Assembly (NCBI RefSeq): GCF_900116235.1
Contig: NZ_FPAA01000016.1
Span: 1 to 56,968 of the forward strand
DNA from: Marininema halotolerans
Lineage (GTDB): Bacteria; Bacillota; Bacilli; Thermoactinomycetales; DSM-45169
Reading direction: 5' to 3'
Length of the DNA stretch: 56,968 nt
The notes beneath the pieces were generated by a model, which searched no databases, was not told the DNA's origin, and was given only the letters and a program-made list of their open reading frames with translations. Below are positions 26,601 to 34,216 of this stretch, piece after piece. The translations under genes and the position numbers were made by a program. Positions within the stretch are counted from its first letter, which is position 1. Each line of letters opens with the position of its first letter.

Positions 26601-28116
26601 CCCTAACATAGGGACCATCGCAGTGGGCATCGCAAAAGCCGGAGCTGATATCATCACCCTCTCAGGCTTTGACGGAGGGACAGGGGCCGCTCGCATCCAC
26701 GCCCTACAACATGTTGGGTTACCCGCAGAAATTGGTATTAAAGCAGCCCATGTTGCCCTTGTGGAGGCAGGCATTCGCCACCAAGTCGAACTCTGGGCAG
26801 ATGGTGGCATCAAAAGCGGTCTTGATGTCGTAAAACTGGTGTTGCTCGGTGCCGATCGCATCGGTTTTGGTACGTTGGCGATGTTAGCCATCGGTTGTAC
26901 TGCTTGTCGGGGTTGCCACCTAGATACCTGTCATGTGGGCATTGCCACCCAAATCGAGACAGAGGAAGAAGCAGAGGATCATGGATTGCGCCGCTTTGTT
27001 CCTCGCGTTCCAGAACAGGCTGTTGCGGGACTCAAGCGATTGTTTACTGCCTTCGGAGATGAAGTCCGTCGTATCGTCGCTCATATGGGATATACTCGCC
27101 TCTCTGATCTCGTAGGGCGTTCGGATCTCCTTCAACAAACACGCGCTACCGATCAAATTGACCTTTCTGATTTTCTGCGCCCGGTATCCGTAGACTGGCA
27201 GCAAAAGCGCCATTCGGAAGTTGCCCTTCTTGTTGCGGCAGGCTCAGAAGGTGAAATTCAGGCACCTGCTCCACACCCCTTCTCTCGTCCTGGCAACCAC
27301 TCCTATGGTAACGTCGACGCGACACAGCGAGTACTAGTTGCTGATGTTTCAGGCTCACGTGTCCGTCCATATCTGGATGGTAGCTATATCAAACAACCAG
27401 AAGTACATCTCTCCTTTTCAGAAGGATCGATACCTGGTAATGGATTTTCATCCTATCATGCTGATGGTGTCATGGTTACCGTGAACGGCGGCGCTCAAGA
27501 TGGTGTGGGGAAGACCGCTCTTGGAGGACGCGTCGCTATTTTAAAAACCCCCAATGACCAAGGCGTATATATCAATGGCTCCGTGGGAAAAGGATTTTGC
27601 TATGGGGCACAAAAGGGGTTATTTATCGTCCAGGGAAATGCCGATTCCCGTGCAGGAATCCGACTCTCAGGAGCCGATGTTATCATTGCAGGTGAGCCGG
27701 ATGAACCTTTAAAGGACAATGATGGGCTGATGGGTGCGCAGGCCAATATTAAAGGATTTGCCTTTGAATATATGACCAATGGACGTGGGATTGTTCTTGG
27801 CGATCCGGGTCCGTGGATGTGTGCGGGAATGACAGGTGGAGTCGTCTACCTTCGCCTGATTCCAGAAGTAGGTCTCGATCAAAAGGCGCTCACCCGACGG
27901 ATTGCCAAGGGCGCTAAAGTCAAACTACAACCCCTTGGCGACACAGGGGAACGCGATATTCAAGAGCTTCTCGAAACCTACCGAAATGTGCTCATCGACG
28001 CTGGTCAAGTTCACGCATCAACAAAAATACACCCTCTTATTGAACATCCCAAAGAACATTTTATGCAAATAATCCCTGAAAAAGTGCAAGCTGACCCTGC
28101 CATATCAACGGAGTAA
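23632..28116 (+). CDS. gltB: Glutamate synthase large subunit
   Basis: 1494 residues, full length for GltB/GltA. A 21-residue propeptide precedes the catalytic Cys22 (HDSCGIVAVI) of the class II glutaminase domain. The central and FMN domains follow (ISSMSFGSQNE; GEGGEIKDMYGR; AKPGEGGHLPG; SGFDGGTGAAR). The 3Fe-4S cysteines are spaced 5-4 in CTACRGCHLDTC, and a C-terminal GXGXG beta-helix domain ends it. Makes two glutamates from 2-oxoglutarate and glutamine. No gltD (small subunit) lies nearby, so it must be elsewhere or the enzyme is ferredoxin dependent. The 253-bp gap upstream shows no other gene. Confidence 0.95.
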   Translation: MKLIKADPGRFRHLSAEEHDSCGIVAVIEKNGNPTQQNMLDTIDALVKMEHRSGFINGEGDGCGILTDIPRILWAQKFREAGIDSKLAYSPGLIIAHFFLPQKTEEPLHAIQERIRSNIRQRNIQILLEVNKAVHSQVLGPNGRKDEPLFWQVAMKADSENDTLPHRLFELTIDIEASEPVQIASLSNQTVVYKLMGAASLLPRYFQDLSKGEFQSTVTIGHNRYSTNTLSNFFRVQPFSILGHNGEINTIAKLRDEARMIATPLVEGGSDSQDLNRVVETLIHRYNFSLFEAIETLFPTIMEEISRFPQNIQQTITWLRKSFGPFAQGPAGIVSRYGNECAFSVDALGLRPLWQIENQRAFMFSSEQGIISASEMISEPKPLAPGETVGVELTPQAIIIPHHKLQQKVFEGIQQRVTLTPSTTKLSSSPPSANNQLIVPTNQQYAAFGWDREHIKFVEQMADTGSDPIRSLGHDSPLAALAHQRQNLPDFIKESVAVVTNPAIDREREQEHFSTHVYLGHRPTLDGECSGGLLELPSPIVTEGPPGEKIAKSHSTYSYEQLINTFVKLDRSIHLPLHFAEDMLIPDALNALANQAIEAVQEGKSLLIFDDRDCFSKDRLLLPPHLAIAYVDQRLKEKMSSSGESLRRQASILLRTGMLRNLHDLAVAIGLGADALNPYLMFATIAEDEESHEEQLYEGINKGLEKIFSTIGIHELRGYSRLFSSIGLHPEVAGCLGIVNYAGSTQAGYSFEDFVRDAKERRAEFTNDKARPGRSFQLWPRIWKSIVQLAEGSISYADFSEKLGNLEQSDPLSLRHPLDIDQGLLESDTDPSQVDIGVGDHDLPFVISSMSFGSQNEIAFRAYAEAAAQLNMISLNGEGGEIKDMYGRYRKTRGHQIASGRFGIHVELANSADILEIKIGQGAKPGEGGHLPGKKVSTKVAAARNATPGTDLISPSNNHDIYSIEDLAQIITELKTANRMAKVIVKVPIVPNIGTIAVGIAKAGADIITLSGFDGGTGAARIHALQHVGLPAEIGIKAAHVALVEAGIRHQVELWADGGIKSGLDVVKLVLLGADRIGFGTLAMLAIGCTACRGCHLDTCHVGIATQIETEEEAEDHGLRRFVPRVPEQAVAGLKRLFTAFGDEVRRIVAHMGYTRLSDLVGRSDLLQQTRATDQIDLSDFLRPVSVDWQQKRHSEVALLVAAGSEGEIQAPAPHPFSRPGNHSYGNVDATQRVLVADVSGSRVRPYLDGSYIKQPEVHLSFSEGSIPGNGFSSYHADGVMVTVNGGAQDGVGKTALGGRVAILKTPNDQGVYINGSVGKGFCYGAQKGLFIVQGNADSRAGIRLSGADVIIAGEPDEPLKDNDGLMGAQANIKGFAFEYMTNGRGIVLGDPGPWMCAGMTGGVVYLRLIPEVGLDQKALTRRIAKGAKVKLQPLGDTGERDIQELLETYRNVLIDAGQVHASTKIHPLIEHPKEHFMQIIPEKVQADPAISTE

Positions 28117-28124
28117 ATAAGGCA

Positions 28125-28168
28125 AGAGGATGATTGAAGATCTCCCTTCAATCATCCTCTTTATTTTT
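28125..28168 (+). terminator. Terminator of gltB
   Basis: AAGAGGATGATTGAA / TTCAATCATCCTCTT stem followed by TATTTTT, nine bases past the stop. Confidence 0.9.
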
Positions 28169-28232
28169 AACAATGGATCCTTCCTTGTGCCACAACTCCC
28201 TATCGAAATCTTGCTATCCTATTTCTCAGCCT

Positions 28233-28261
28233 TTATCACGGGGTATCTAGCGGTTTATACT
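28233..28261 (+). promoter_or_regulatory. Candidate promoter of adaA-adaB
   Basis: TTATCA (28233-28238), 17 bp, TATACT (28256-28261), 26 bp before the adaA start. No clear Ada-binding box was recognised. Confidence 0.45.
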
Positions 28262-28286
28262 GAGTGTATCTGAGGAGGGACGGCAA

Positions 28287-28850
28287 ATGGAGGATCCACT
28301 TTTTCAATCGGTATATGAGACGATTTTACAACGGGATACCCGCTATGATGGTCAGTATTATGTGGGCATTGTTTCAACCGGAATTTTTTGTAGACCTTCT
28401 TGTCGATCTCGAACGCCCAAACCCGAAAATGTACGCGTATATCCCAGTATGGACGAAGCACGTCAAGCGGGGTTTCGCCCTTGCAAACGATGCCGACCCG
28501 ATCACCCTAGCCCACACGGACCCGATGCCAAGCTTGCTCAAACCATCAAGGGACTTATTCAACAACGGTATCAAGAAAACTGGACCTTAACTATTTTTGC
28601 TGATGAATTAAAGATAAGCCCCTATCATCTACAGCGTGTTTTTAGGCGGGTGACCGGAACCACCCCTGCCAAGGAACTTCTTCACACTCGAGTGACCGTG
28701 GCAAAACAATTGCTCTCTCAATCACACTCCAGCATTACATCCATCGCCAAAAAAGTTGGATATCAAAATACCTCTCATTTTTCAGCCGTATTTAAAAAAA
28801 ATGTAGGTTGCACCCCGCAGGAATTTCGTGAAAATGGTACTGGAGGATAA
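28287..28850 (+). CDS. adaA: AdaA: methylphosphotriester sensor and transcription activator
   Basis: 187 residues: an N-terminal Ada zinc domain with four cysteines (Cys35, Cys39, Cys66, Cys69; FCRPSC and CKRC) and a C-terminal AraC-type double helix-turn-helix. The nucleophilic cysteine accepts a methyl group from a DNA phosphotriester; the methylated protein then activates the ada genes. Ribosome site GAGGAGGG. It is followed six bases later by adaB, the same split arrangement as in Bacillus subtilis rather than the fused Ada of enterobacteria. Confidence 0.95.
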   Translation: MEDPLFQSVYETILQRDTRYDGQYYVGIVSTGIFCRPSCRSRTPKPENVRVYPSMDEARQAGFRPCKRCRPDHPSPHGPDAKLAQTIKGLIQQRYQENWTLTIFADELKISPYHLQRVFRRVTGTTPAKELLHTRVTVAKQLLSQSHSSITSIAKKVGYQNTSHFSAVFKKNVGCTPQEFRENGTGG

Positions 28851-28855
28851 CCACC

Positions 28856-29413
28856 ATGCATTCAAAGACCCCTGTATACTGGCACACCTTTATTCACCCG
28901 ACTTTCCAAAATCGCCCCCTGTATCTTGCGACAACCACACAAGGACTTTGCCGGATTACCTGGCCTACTGAATCCTTGGAAACCCTACAATCATGGGTAG
29001 AAAAACGCATCCCTCATGCTCGATTAATTGAAGATCCTATCCCCCTCGCAAATGCAACGAGTCAACTACAAGAATACTTTGCAGGTACACGTCAATCCTT
29101 TTCGATCCCCGTTGACCTTCGAGGAACGTCCTTTCAAACCGCAGTATGGAACGCTTTAGCTGCCATCCCTTATGGTGAAACACGAAGCTACTCTGATATT
29201 GCCTCTGATATTGGAAATGGTCAGGCCGTCCGTGCTGTAGGAACTGCCAATGGTGCAAACCCCGTCCCGATTATCATTCCATGCCATCGTGTCATTGGAA
29301 AAAATACGACCCTCACTGGATTTCGTGGAGGGTTACAGGTAAAAGAAACATTGCTTCAGCTGGAGGGTAATCATCACTACATCAATCAAGGCCATGCACG
29401 ATTTCAGTTTTGA
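28856..29413 (+). CDS. adaB: AdaB: methylated-DNA-protein cysteine methyltransferase
   Basis: 185 residues with the active-site motif IPCHRV (Cys143) and the DNA-binding region SYSDIASDIGNGQAVRAVG. It removes methyl groups from O6-methylguanine by suicide transfer. In operon with adaA. The terminator at 29437-29478 follows. Confidence 0.95.
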   Translation: MHSKTPVYWHTFIHPTFQNRPLYLATTTQGLCRITWPTESLETLQSWVEKRIPHARLIEDPIPLANATSQLQEYFAGTRQSFSIPVDLRGTSFQTAVWNALAAIPYGETRSYSDIASDIGNGQAVRAVGTANGANPVPIIIPCHRVIGKNTTLTGFRGGLQVKETLLQLEGNHHYINQGHARFQF

Positions 29414-29436
29414 GGTAGGGACCGTCACACATTCAC

Positions 29437-29478
29437 AATAAAAATCCTTCTGCCAATGTTGCAGAAGGATTTTTATTG
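29437..29478. terminator. Bidirectional terminator between adaB and tRNA-Cys
   Basis: AATAAAAATCCTTCTGC / GCAGAAGGATTTTTATT is a perfect inverted repeat with A and T tracts on both sides; it serves adaB on the plus strand and the tRNA on the minus strand. Confidence 0.93.
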
Positions 29479-29487
29479 TTGATTGAT

Positions 29488-29561
<74 letters not shown>

Positions 29562-29588
29562 AAGGATCGGAGGATCTTTACTCCTCCC

Positions 29589-30242
29589 CTAATTTAACGG
29601 AAACTGTGGTTGAATCCAGTGGGTAATCATAATGGGTGCCAAGAAAAAGTCAGAGGGTTGTGGCTTCTCGTCGTTATTAACCAAAGCAGGAACGAGACAA
29701 GTTTCTTTTAATCCTCCGTGAATCTCAATCAATTGGGAAAAGGATTGGACAGCAGTTTGTATTTCCACAACGATATCATCCCAACTCACTATTTCATCAA
29801 TATTCACGAAAGCATATCCCAATGCCACTGCAGACTTAATCTGATTCGCTTGTAAAAAGGAGTGAACTTTTTCTTCTACTTCATGATCCATTTCTCTTAC
29901 AAACTCAAAACGTTCCTCATTCATATCAAAGGTGTAAAAGCCCGGAAAGTAAAATCCGCTAATTTGACTTTCATCTAAAATAATTAATATCGGTAGTAAA
30001 TTGTTAAATGTTACGCCTTGATTGTAAAAAGACTCATATATCATTTGGGCAAAGGTGTTTTTATGAATGAGATAGGAACTATCCTCCCCTTGATGGAGTT
30101 CATCCACTTTCTCGATACGAAAAGGAACATCCTTCCCTCTTTTCTCTCTCATCTCCACCTGAAAAAGTGGCTTCTGTTGTGCTAGACTAATATGCTTTAA
30201 CCCTTCACTCACCCATGAAATTGACTCATCAATTTCCATCAT
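29589..30242 (-). CDS. Uncharacterised cytoplasmic protein
   Basis: 217 residues; the start at 30242 (ATGATG) follows AGAGGGGGCGAG, while a longer frame has no ribosome site. No signal peptide, membrane segment or known domain seen. The composition is acidic with conserved-looking aromatic patches (GFYFPGFYTFDM; THWIQPQFPLN). The gene stands alone next to tRNA-Cys. Function unknown. Confidence 0.65.
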   Translation of the reverse strand: MMEIDESISWVSEGLKHISLAQQKPLFQVEMREKRGKDVPFRIEKVDELHQGEDSSYLIHKNTFAQMIYESFYNQGVTFNNLLPILIILDESQISGFYFPGFYTFDMNEERFEFVREMDHEVEEKVHSFLQANQIKSAVALGYAFVNIDEIVSWDDIVVEIQTAVQSFSQLIEIHGGLKETCLVPALVNNDEKPQPSDFFLAPIMITHWIQPQFPLN

Positions 30243-30369
30243 AATCTCGCCCCCTCTCTTCACTAACACTTTACACCCCCTTTTTAGTTCAATACAATTT
30301 GTAAAATCCCACAAAAAAAATCACTCATAAATACCTTTTTCACAAAGACCATTTAACAAGCTGTCCTGA

Positions 30370-30460
30370 TCAGCAAAGCCCAAGCCCAATGGGACGGTTA
30401 AGTTCCCTTCCTTTTGGGAAGCCAGGCAATGCTATTGCCGTATCTGCACGATCCCTTTAC
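30370..30460. other. Structured intergenic sequence, possible RNA element
   Basis: In the gap 30243-30552 there is a GC-richer block with several nested inverted repeats: GGCAAT/ATTGCC around a GCT loop (30425-30440 region), TTCCC/GGGAA, and CCCA/TGGG. On the plus strand the order (GCAAAGCCC, TGGGACGG, GAAGCCAGG, TTGCCG) loosely recalls c-di-GMP-I (GEMM) aptamers but the first strand is missing. A bidirectional terminator lies about 50-80 bp downstream on the plus strand. On the minus strand it would be in the leader of the gene at 29589-30242. Identity not established. Confidence 0.25.
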
Positions 30461-30506
30461 TCGCATAAGAAAGATTCCACGATTAACTCATGACCCCTCC
30501 AATCAT

Positions 30507-30542
30507 AAAAAAGGTTGGAACAGTTTGTTCCAACCTTTTTTT
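30507..30542. terminator. Bidirectional terminator downstream of the Vps62-jacalin gene
   Basis: GGTTGGAACA / TGTTCCAACC around GTT, with A and T tracts on both sides, ten bases past the stop of the minus-strand gene. Confidence 0.9.
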
Positions 30543-30552
30543 GCTGTTACCC

Positions 30553-31968
30553 TTACTTATTTGGCACCATGACCGCTCCGACACGATCTAATTCCGATCC
30601 AGAACTTCCCCAAAAACCCGCAATTTTGAACCCAGAAGGTGCTTTAAATACACGACATTCATTCGTTGAGTTACCGCCTGATACCGTGCGACCTTGATTG
30701 GTTACAATTTTAGCATAGTGAATGGTATTCCCTTTACAAAAGGTAGTTTGCGAGATCCATTCATTGCTCCCTAATTCCAATGCTTTCTCTCCACCACCGG
30801 ATCCACCATGTCGGAGGGTTAAACCATCGGTATACTGTACACCGATTTGATCCACGCGTGATCCCGTTCGCAAGATGATTTTCTTTACATCATTCTGACT
30901 ACTCATTTTTGATAAATCATTAAAGCTACCGCCACCATTGCCACCAAAGGATTCACCCATCATAAAATCGCTAATCTTTGAATTGACTCCATAGGATGAA
31001 GACCAATTGCTATTCTCATCGGGGCCAGAAGGGCCGTTACTTAATGTACATTCACCCGATACCTTATTTAAAAGGCTATCACATCCTTTTTTTTCATTGC
31101 CCCACGAGGCAATTCCTCCACTCATAGGGTCTGCTGGGTTTTTACCTGGTAACGTCGATTTCGTATCTGCACTCATCCAGGTAGGCCACTTTTTACCTGA
31201 GAGACCTTGTTTTTGATCCATATCGTATGCCTCTAAAGCATTCCAAGTATTCCATGCTTTCCCTTTGCTTGTCTTATCCACTAGCCCATCAATTTTCCCA
31301 AGAACCGGGACTTTGATTTGATAGTATTCATGTTCACCGGGATCTTTCCACATCCCATGGGAGCCCTGTGCGGAGTAGGTAACAACGTGACTAGCATCTA
31401 CTTTAGGTATATCCTTCCAATCATACATTTTGCTCCATGAATGGTAATTAATTTCCGTTCGTGTAGGTTGTCCGTTTTCAAGTCGAATGCTAATCCCTTC
31501 CCAATCTCCTACATGGTTTCCTATTCCACCATGAATTCCAAAGAAAGAAGCAAATGATTCGAGATTTTTCGATATCTTACCGCGATTATATGGATACCAT
31601 ATATAGTATTTAATATCTGCCGTTGTTGGATTGACTTGCTTCCAAAATGAATACACCCGTGCCGAATTAAGGTTTCCATGGAAAAAAGAAAGCACACCGT
31701 TGGGGTTGTCTAGTGATTCTTTTGTCCGTAGAGAGTATTCGTCCGTTCCACTTTTTTTATAACGTTCTAGAAAAGAAAAGGACCATTCGACGGATGAGGG
31801 GTAATACTGCTCATCCTTATCAAACCACACCTGCGGAGCATATTGGGTCATCAATTGAAGTTTTTCCGCATTTGAAAAAGAGGCACTTGCAAAGGCATGA
31901 GAAGGGACACTATACAAAACAATGAGACAACATAAGAACAATGAGCAAACCTTTACATACTTGTCCAA
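30553..31968 (-). CDS. Secreted Vps62-domain protein with C-terminal jacalin-like lectin
   Basis: 471 residues from the TTG at 31968 (GGGGG nine bases upstream; a GTG at 31986 has no ribosome site). A signal peptide ends near SHAFA-SA. Residues about 40-290 have Vps62-family features (YAPQVWFDKDEQYYPSS near the start; NHVGDWEGISI; YSAQGSHGMW). The last 110 residues look like a jacalin-type beta-prism lectin (VDQIGVQYTDG; LRHGGSGGG; IAGFWGSSGSELDRVGAV). Together they suggest an exported protein acting on polysaccharide or binding sugars; the catalytic role of bacterial Vps62 domains is not known to me. A perfect cre motif just downstream of a TATAAT -10 predicts carbon catabolite repression. 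Confidence 0.8.
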   Translation of the reverse strand: MDKYVKVCSLFLCCLIVLYSVPSHAFASASFSNAEKLQLMTQYAPQVWFDKDEQYYPSSVEWSFSFLERYKKSGTDEYSLRTKESLDNPNGVLSFFHGNLNSARVYSFWKQVNPTTADIKYYIWYPYNRGKISKNLESFASFFGIHGGIGNHVGDWEGISIRLENGQPTRTEINYHSWSKMYDWKDIPKVDASHVVTYSAQGSHGMWKDPGEHEYYQIKVPVLGKIDGLVDKTSKGKAWNTWNALEAYDMDQKQGLSGKKWPTWMSADTKSTLPGKNPADPMSGGIASWGNEKKGCDSLLNKVSGECTLSNGPSGPDENSNWSSSYGVNSKISDFMMGESFGGNGGGSFNDLSKMSSQNDVKKIILRTGSRVDQIGVQYTDGLTLRHGGSGGGEKALELGSNEWISQTTFCKGNTIHYAKIVTNQGRTVSGGNSTNECRVFKAPSGFKIAGFWGSSGSELDRVGAVMVPNK

Positions 31969-31994
31969 TGAAATCAGCCCCCACACAAACAGTT

Positions 31995-32008
31995 TGTAAG
32001 CGCTTTCA
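31995..32008. promoter_or_regulatory. cre site (CcpA operator)
   Basis: TGTAAGCGCTTTCA fits the CcpA consensus TGWAANCGNTNWCA at every position. It begins three bases from a TATAAT on the minus strand that would serve the secreted protein gene, so binding should block transcription when glucose is plentiful. Confidence 0.7.
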
Positions 32009-32160
32009 ATTATAGCACGATGAGAAAGGCTCGGATACGCATTTATTAAAATTTTTTGTAAAGTTCTAATAAATAGATAAGTGTGTAATCACTACTAAGC
32101 TCTAATTTATTGTGATCAAAAAGTAAAAGCATATGATTTCTCTTCCAATCTATCACTGCA

Positions 32161-32199
32161 TTACACATTATGTCCTCCAATTGATATAATCATATTGGA
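32161..32199 (+). promoter_or_regulatory. Promoter of the RRNPP gene with overlapping palindrome
   Basis: TTACAC (32161-32166), 18 bp, TATAAT (32185-32190). An inverted repeat TCCAAT-N12-ATTGGA (32176-32199) is centred on the -10, an ideal position for a repressor site, possibly autoregulatory. The leader to the ATG is short (about 40 nt). Confidence 0.5.
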
Positions 32200-32237
32200 T
32201 ATGTTTTCATAATTAGATCTAGGAGTGAACGAACCCC

Positions 32238-33521
32238 ATGGAGATTGGTGAAAAAATTCGACAGCTCCGCATCCATAAAAAAATGACCCAAGGACAACTT
32301 GTTGAGGGAATATCTTCGATCACCTATCTAAGTCGGATAGAAAACGGAAATATAAAACCCTCCCAAGCTTTTGTTCAATCTATCTCGCCTCGATTGGGTG
32401 TAGAGATTGCGGATTTATTAGGAAAGAATGAGGAGAGCATCAATGAGCGGATTATCAATCTAGCTAAAAAGTACCGCGAGGAAAAGAAGTTAAACGAAGA
32501 AGAATTATCATTTCTATCACTACAAGTAAACGAAATTCATTCAATTGAAATTTATTTAAACATTTTTACAACTTTGATTAATTATTACATAAAATTCAAC
32601 GAAAATGTAGACGAAGCATGGAGAATTTATCAAACATCAACAAAATTTATCCCAAATGAATTGGATGAGTCCTTGTTGCAAGAGTTCTACTTTTACTATG
32701 TCGTGTGCGGAAGTTTGTTTTACCACCGTCAAGATTTCATCATGGCCAACCGATGCTACTCCTCTGCAGAACAGTTTGTAGAACTGTTTAGAGACCCCTT
32801 TGAAGTGGCGCGACTCTCTTATAATTTGAGTCTTGTAAAAAAGGAAATATTAGAGGATAAAACGGTAAGTATCTTCTATGCCCAGAAAGCCTATGATTTA
32901 TTTCATAAGGTTAACTACAAACCAGGTATTCTTGATTGTTTAATTATTTTAGGGGTTCAGCATCATCTTCAAGAAAATGATGAAAAGGCCCTCTCTTACT
33001 TACAACAAGCGATGTCCCTAATTTCCTCAGAAGATTTACTTTCTCATGCCTATGTCGAGTATAATTTTGGGCAGATTTATGCAGGAAAACAAGAGGACGA
33101 ACAGGCCATTAAACATTACCTGACCTGCCTAAAGCTACACGATCAAATTTCCCACGGAAATCGAAAGATCTACCCATACTTACGTCTGATTGAGCTGTAT
33201 ACCCGCCGAAAAGATTGGAACCAAGTAGAAATTTATCTACAGGAAGCTCTTCACCTTGTTGACCCCGATAAGACATCACTGATGCATTTGAAGTTCTTAT
33301 CGATCAAAGCAAACACCTATCGCCTCAGAGATAATGACACCCGGTATGAGAAAGACATGCATAAAATCATTCAACTCGGCATCGAAAGGAACCAACTTAA
33401 ACTGGTTGTGGATCTCGCACGACAACTTGCTAATCACTACTATGGGAAACGAGCGTACAAAAAAGCCGCTGACTATTTTGTTCTAGCAGAGACACATACA
33501 AAAAAAATGAGTCTCACATAG
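32238..33521 (+). CDS. RRNPP-type quorum-sensing regulator (HTH plus TPR)
   Basis: 427 residues: an N-terminal Xre-type helix-turn-helix (MEIGEKIRQLRIHKKMTQGQ; ITYLSRIENGNIKPS) and then about nine tetratricopeptide-like helix pairs filling residues 75-425. This length and layout match NprR and PlcR-like members of the RRNPP family, whose TPR pocket binds a short re-imported peptide. Three small secreted-peptide genes follow immediately in the same direction, as expected for a receptor-pheromone cassette. It has its own promoter and terminator. Upstream of the lantibiotic immunity genes, it probably controls them. The exact subfamily cannot be settled without alignment. Confidence 0.85.
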   Translation: MEIGEKIRQLRIHKKMTQGQLVEGISSITYLSRIENGNIKPSQAFVQSISPRLGVEIADLLGKNEESINERIINLAKKYREEKKLNEEELSFLSLQVNEIHSIEIYLNIFTTLINYYIKFNENVDEAWRIYQTSTKFIPNELDESLLQEFYFYYVVCGSLFYHRQDFIMANRCYSSAEQFVELFRDPFEVARLSYNLSLVKKEILEDKTVSIFYAQKAYDLFHKVNYKPGILDCLIILGVQHHLQENDEKALSYLQQAMSLISSEDLLSHAYVEYNFGQIYAGKQEDEQAIKHYLTCLKLHDQISHGNRKIYPYLRLIELYTRRKDWNQVEIYLQEALHLVDPDKTSLMHLKFLSIKANTYRLRDNDTRYEKDMHKIIQLGIERNQLKLVVDLARQLANHYYGKRAYKKAADYFVLAETHTKKMSLT

Positions 33522-33549
33522 AGCAGTGAATACCACTGCTCTTTTTTTG
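33520..33549 (+). terminator. Terminator of the RRNPP gene
   Basis: GAGCAGTG / CACTGCTC around AATAC, followed by seven T residues. It separates the receptor from the peptide genes, which therefore need their own promoter. Confidence 0.9.
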
Positions 33550-33593
33550 TTTAAAAACCGAGATTATTCTTGCTGTCACTTTCCAAAAAAACT

Positions 33594-33619
33594 GTTCAAT
33601 TTTACTAATTTAATTGAAC
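33594..33619 (+). promoter_or_regulatory. Palindromic operator candidate before the signal-peptide genes
   Basis: GTTCAATT (33594-33601) and AATTGAAC (33612-33619) form a perfect inverted repeat with a 10-bp centre. The right arm contains TTGAAC, a possible -35, with a weak TTAATT -10 18 bp on. The first 11 bases, ACTGTTCAATT (33591-33601), recur exactly at 47546-47556 before lanFEG-2. Likely the target of the RRNPP receptor, by inference. Confidence 0.55.
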
Positions 33620-33680
33620 CACACAGTAATTGTATTCTTAATTTACAAGCCAGCCAGACAACAATTTGGGAGGAATCAAC

Positions 33681-33827
33681 ATGAAAAAACTTACGATGTT
33701 ATCACTGATCGCTTCGATTTTATCTTTTGGCGTTATCTTTCTCTGTGAAACAACGAATACCCATTTACAAGCTGCTCCACCCATTGTTATTGATAAACCT
33801 GGCACAGAAGATCCTGCACCCCATTAA
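33681..33827 (+). CDS. Secreted signal-peptide precursor 1
   Basis: A 48-codon gene with GGGAGG before the ATG. The product has a basic start (MKK), a hydrophobic core of about 18 residues and a candidate signal peptidase site near LQA-A. The exported tail is APPIVIDKPGTEDPAPH. Size and layout match Phr/NprX/PapR-type pro-peptides encoded next to RRNPP receptors. The C-terminal part is almost identical in the three tandem copies, while the hydrophobic part varies more, so the tail is the conserved, functional end. Confidence 0.8.
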   Translation: MKKLTMLSLIASILSFGVIFLCETTNTHLQAAPPIVIDKPGTEDPAPH

Positions 33828-33943
33828 TCGGTGGTTATCTCATGCCATCCATTCGCACGATTGCACTCATTTAACCAAGGATCTTTATGCTTCACCAACT
33901 TATAACACCTTTATTTATTAACTAATAATTAGGAGGACTATCA

Positions 33944-34090
33944 ATGAAAAAACTTACAATGTTATCCCTCTTCGCTTCAATTTTTACCTTCGGTGTCATT
34001 TTTATCAATGAATCGACCGATACTCATTTACAAGCTGCTCCACCCATCGTTATTGATAAACCTGGCACAGAAGATCCTGCACCCCATTAA
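33944..34090 (+). CDS. Secreted signal-peptide precursor 2
   Basis: 48 codons; AGGAGG upstream. The tail is identical to copy 1 (APPIVIDKPGTEDPAPH), whereas the membrane part and the segment before the cleavage site differ (INESTDTHLQA). The 116-bp spacers before copies 2 and 3 are themselves related (TCGGTGGTTATC after the stop, CTTATA and ATTTATTA later), showing that whole units were duplicated. Confidence 0.8.
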   Translation: MKKLTMLSLFASIFTFGVIFINESTDTHLQAAPPIVIDKPGTEDPAPH

Positions 34091-34216
34091 TCGGTGGTTA
34101 TCCTATACTAGCCATTTAAAAACAAAGGCACTATTACCCCACTTAACCATGTTATTATGCTTAGCCAACTTATACCGTCTTCATTTATTAGCAACTAGCC
34201 ATTAGGAGGAGTACGC

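Noticed and set aside
30370-30460. c-di-GMP-I (GEMM) riboswitch
   Set aside because: Some short words resemble the second half of the aptamer, but the first strand and the conserved core order are absent and there is no plus-strand gene downstream; kept only as an unassigned structured element.
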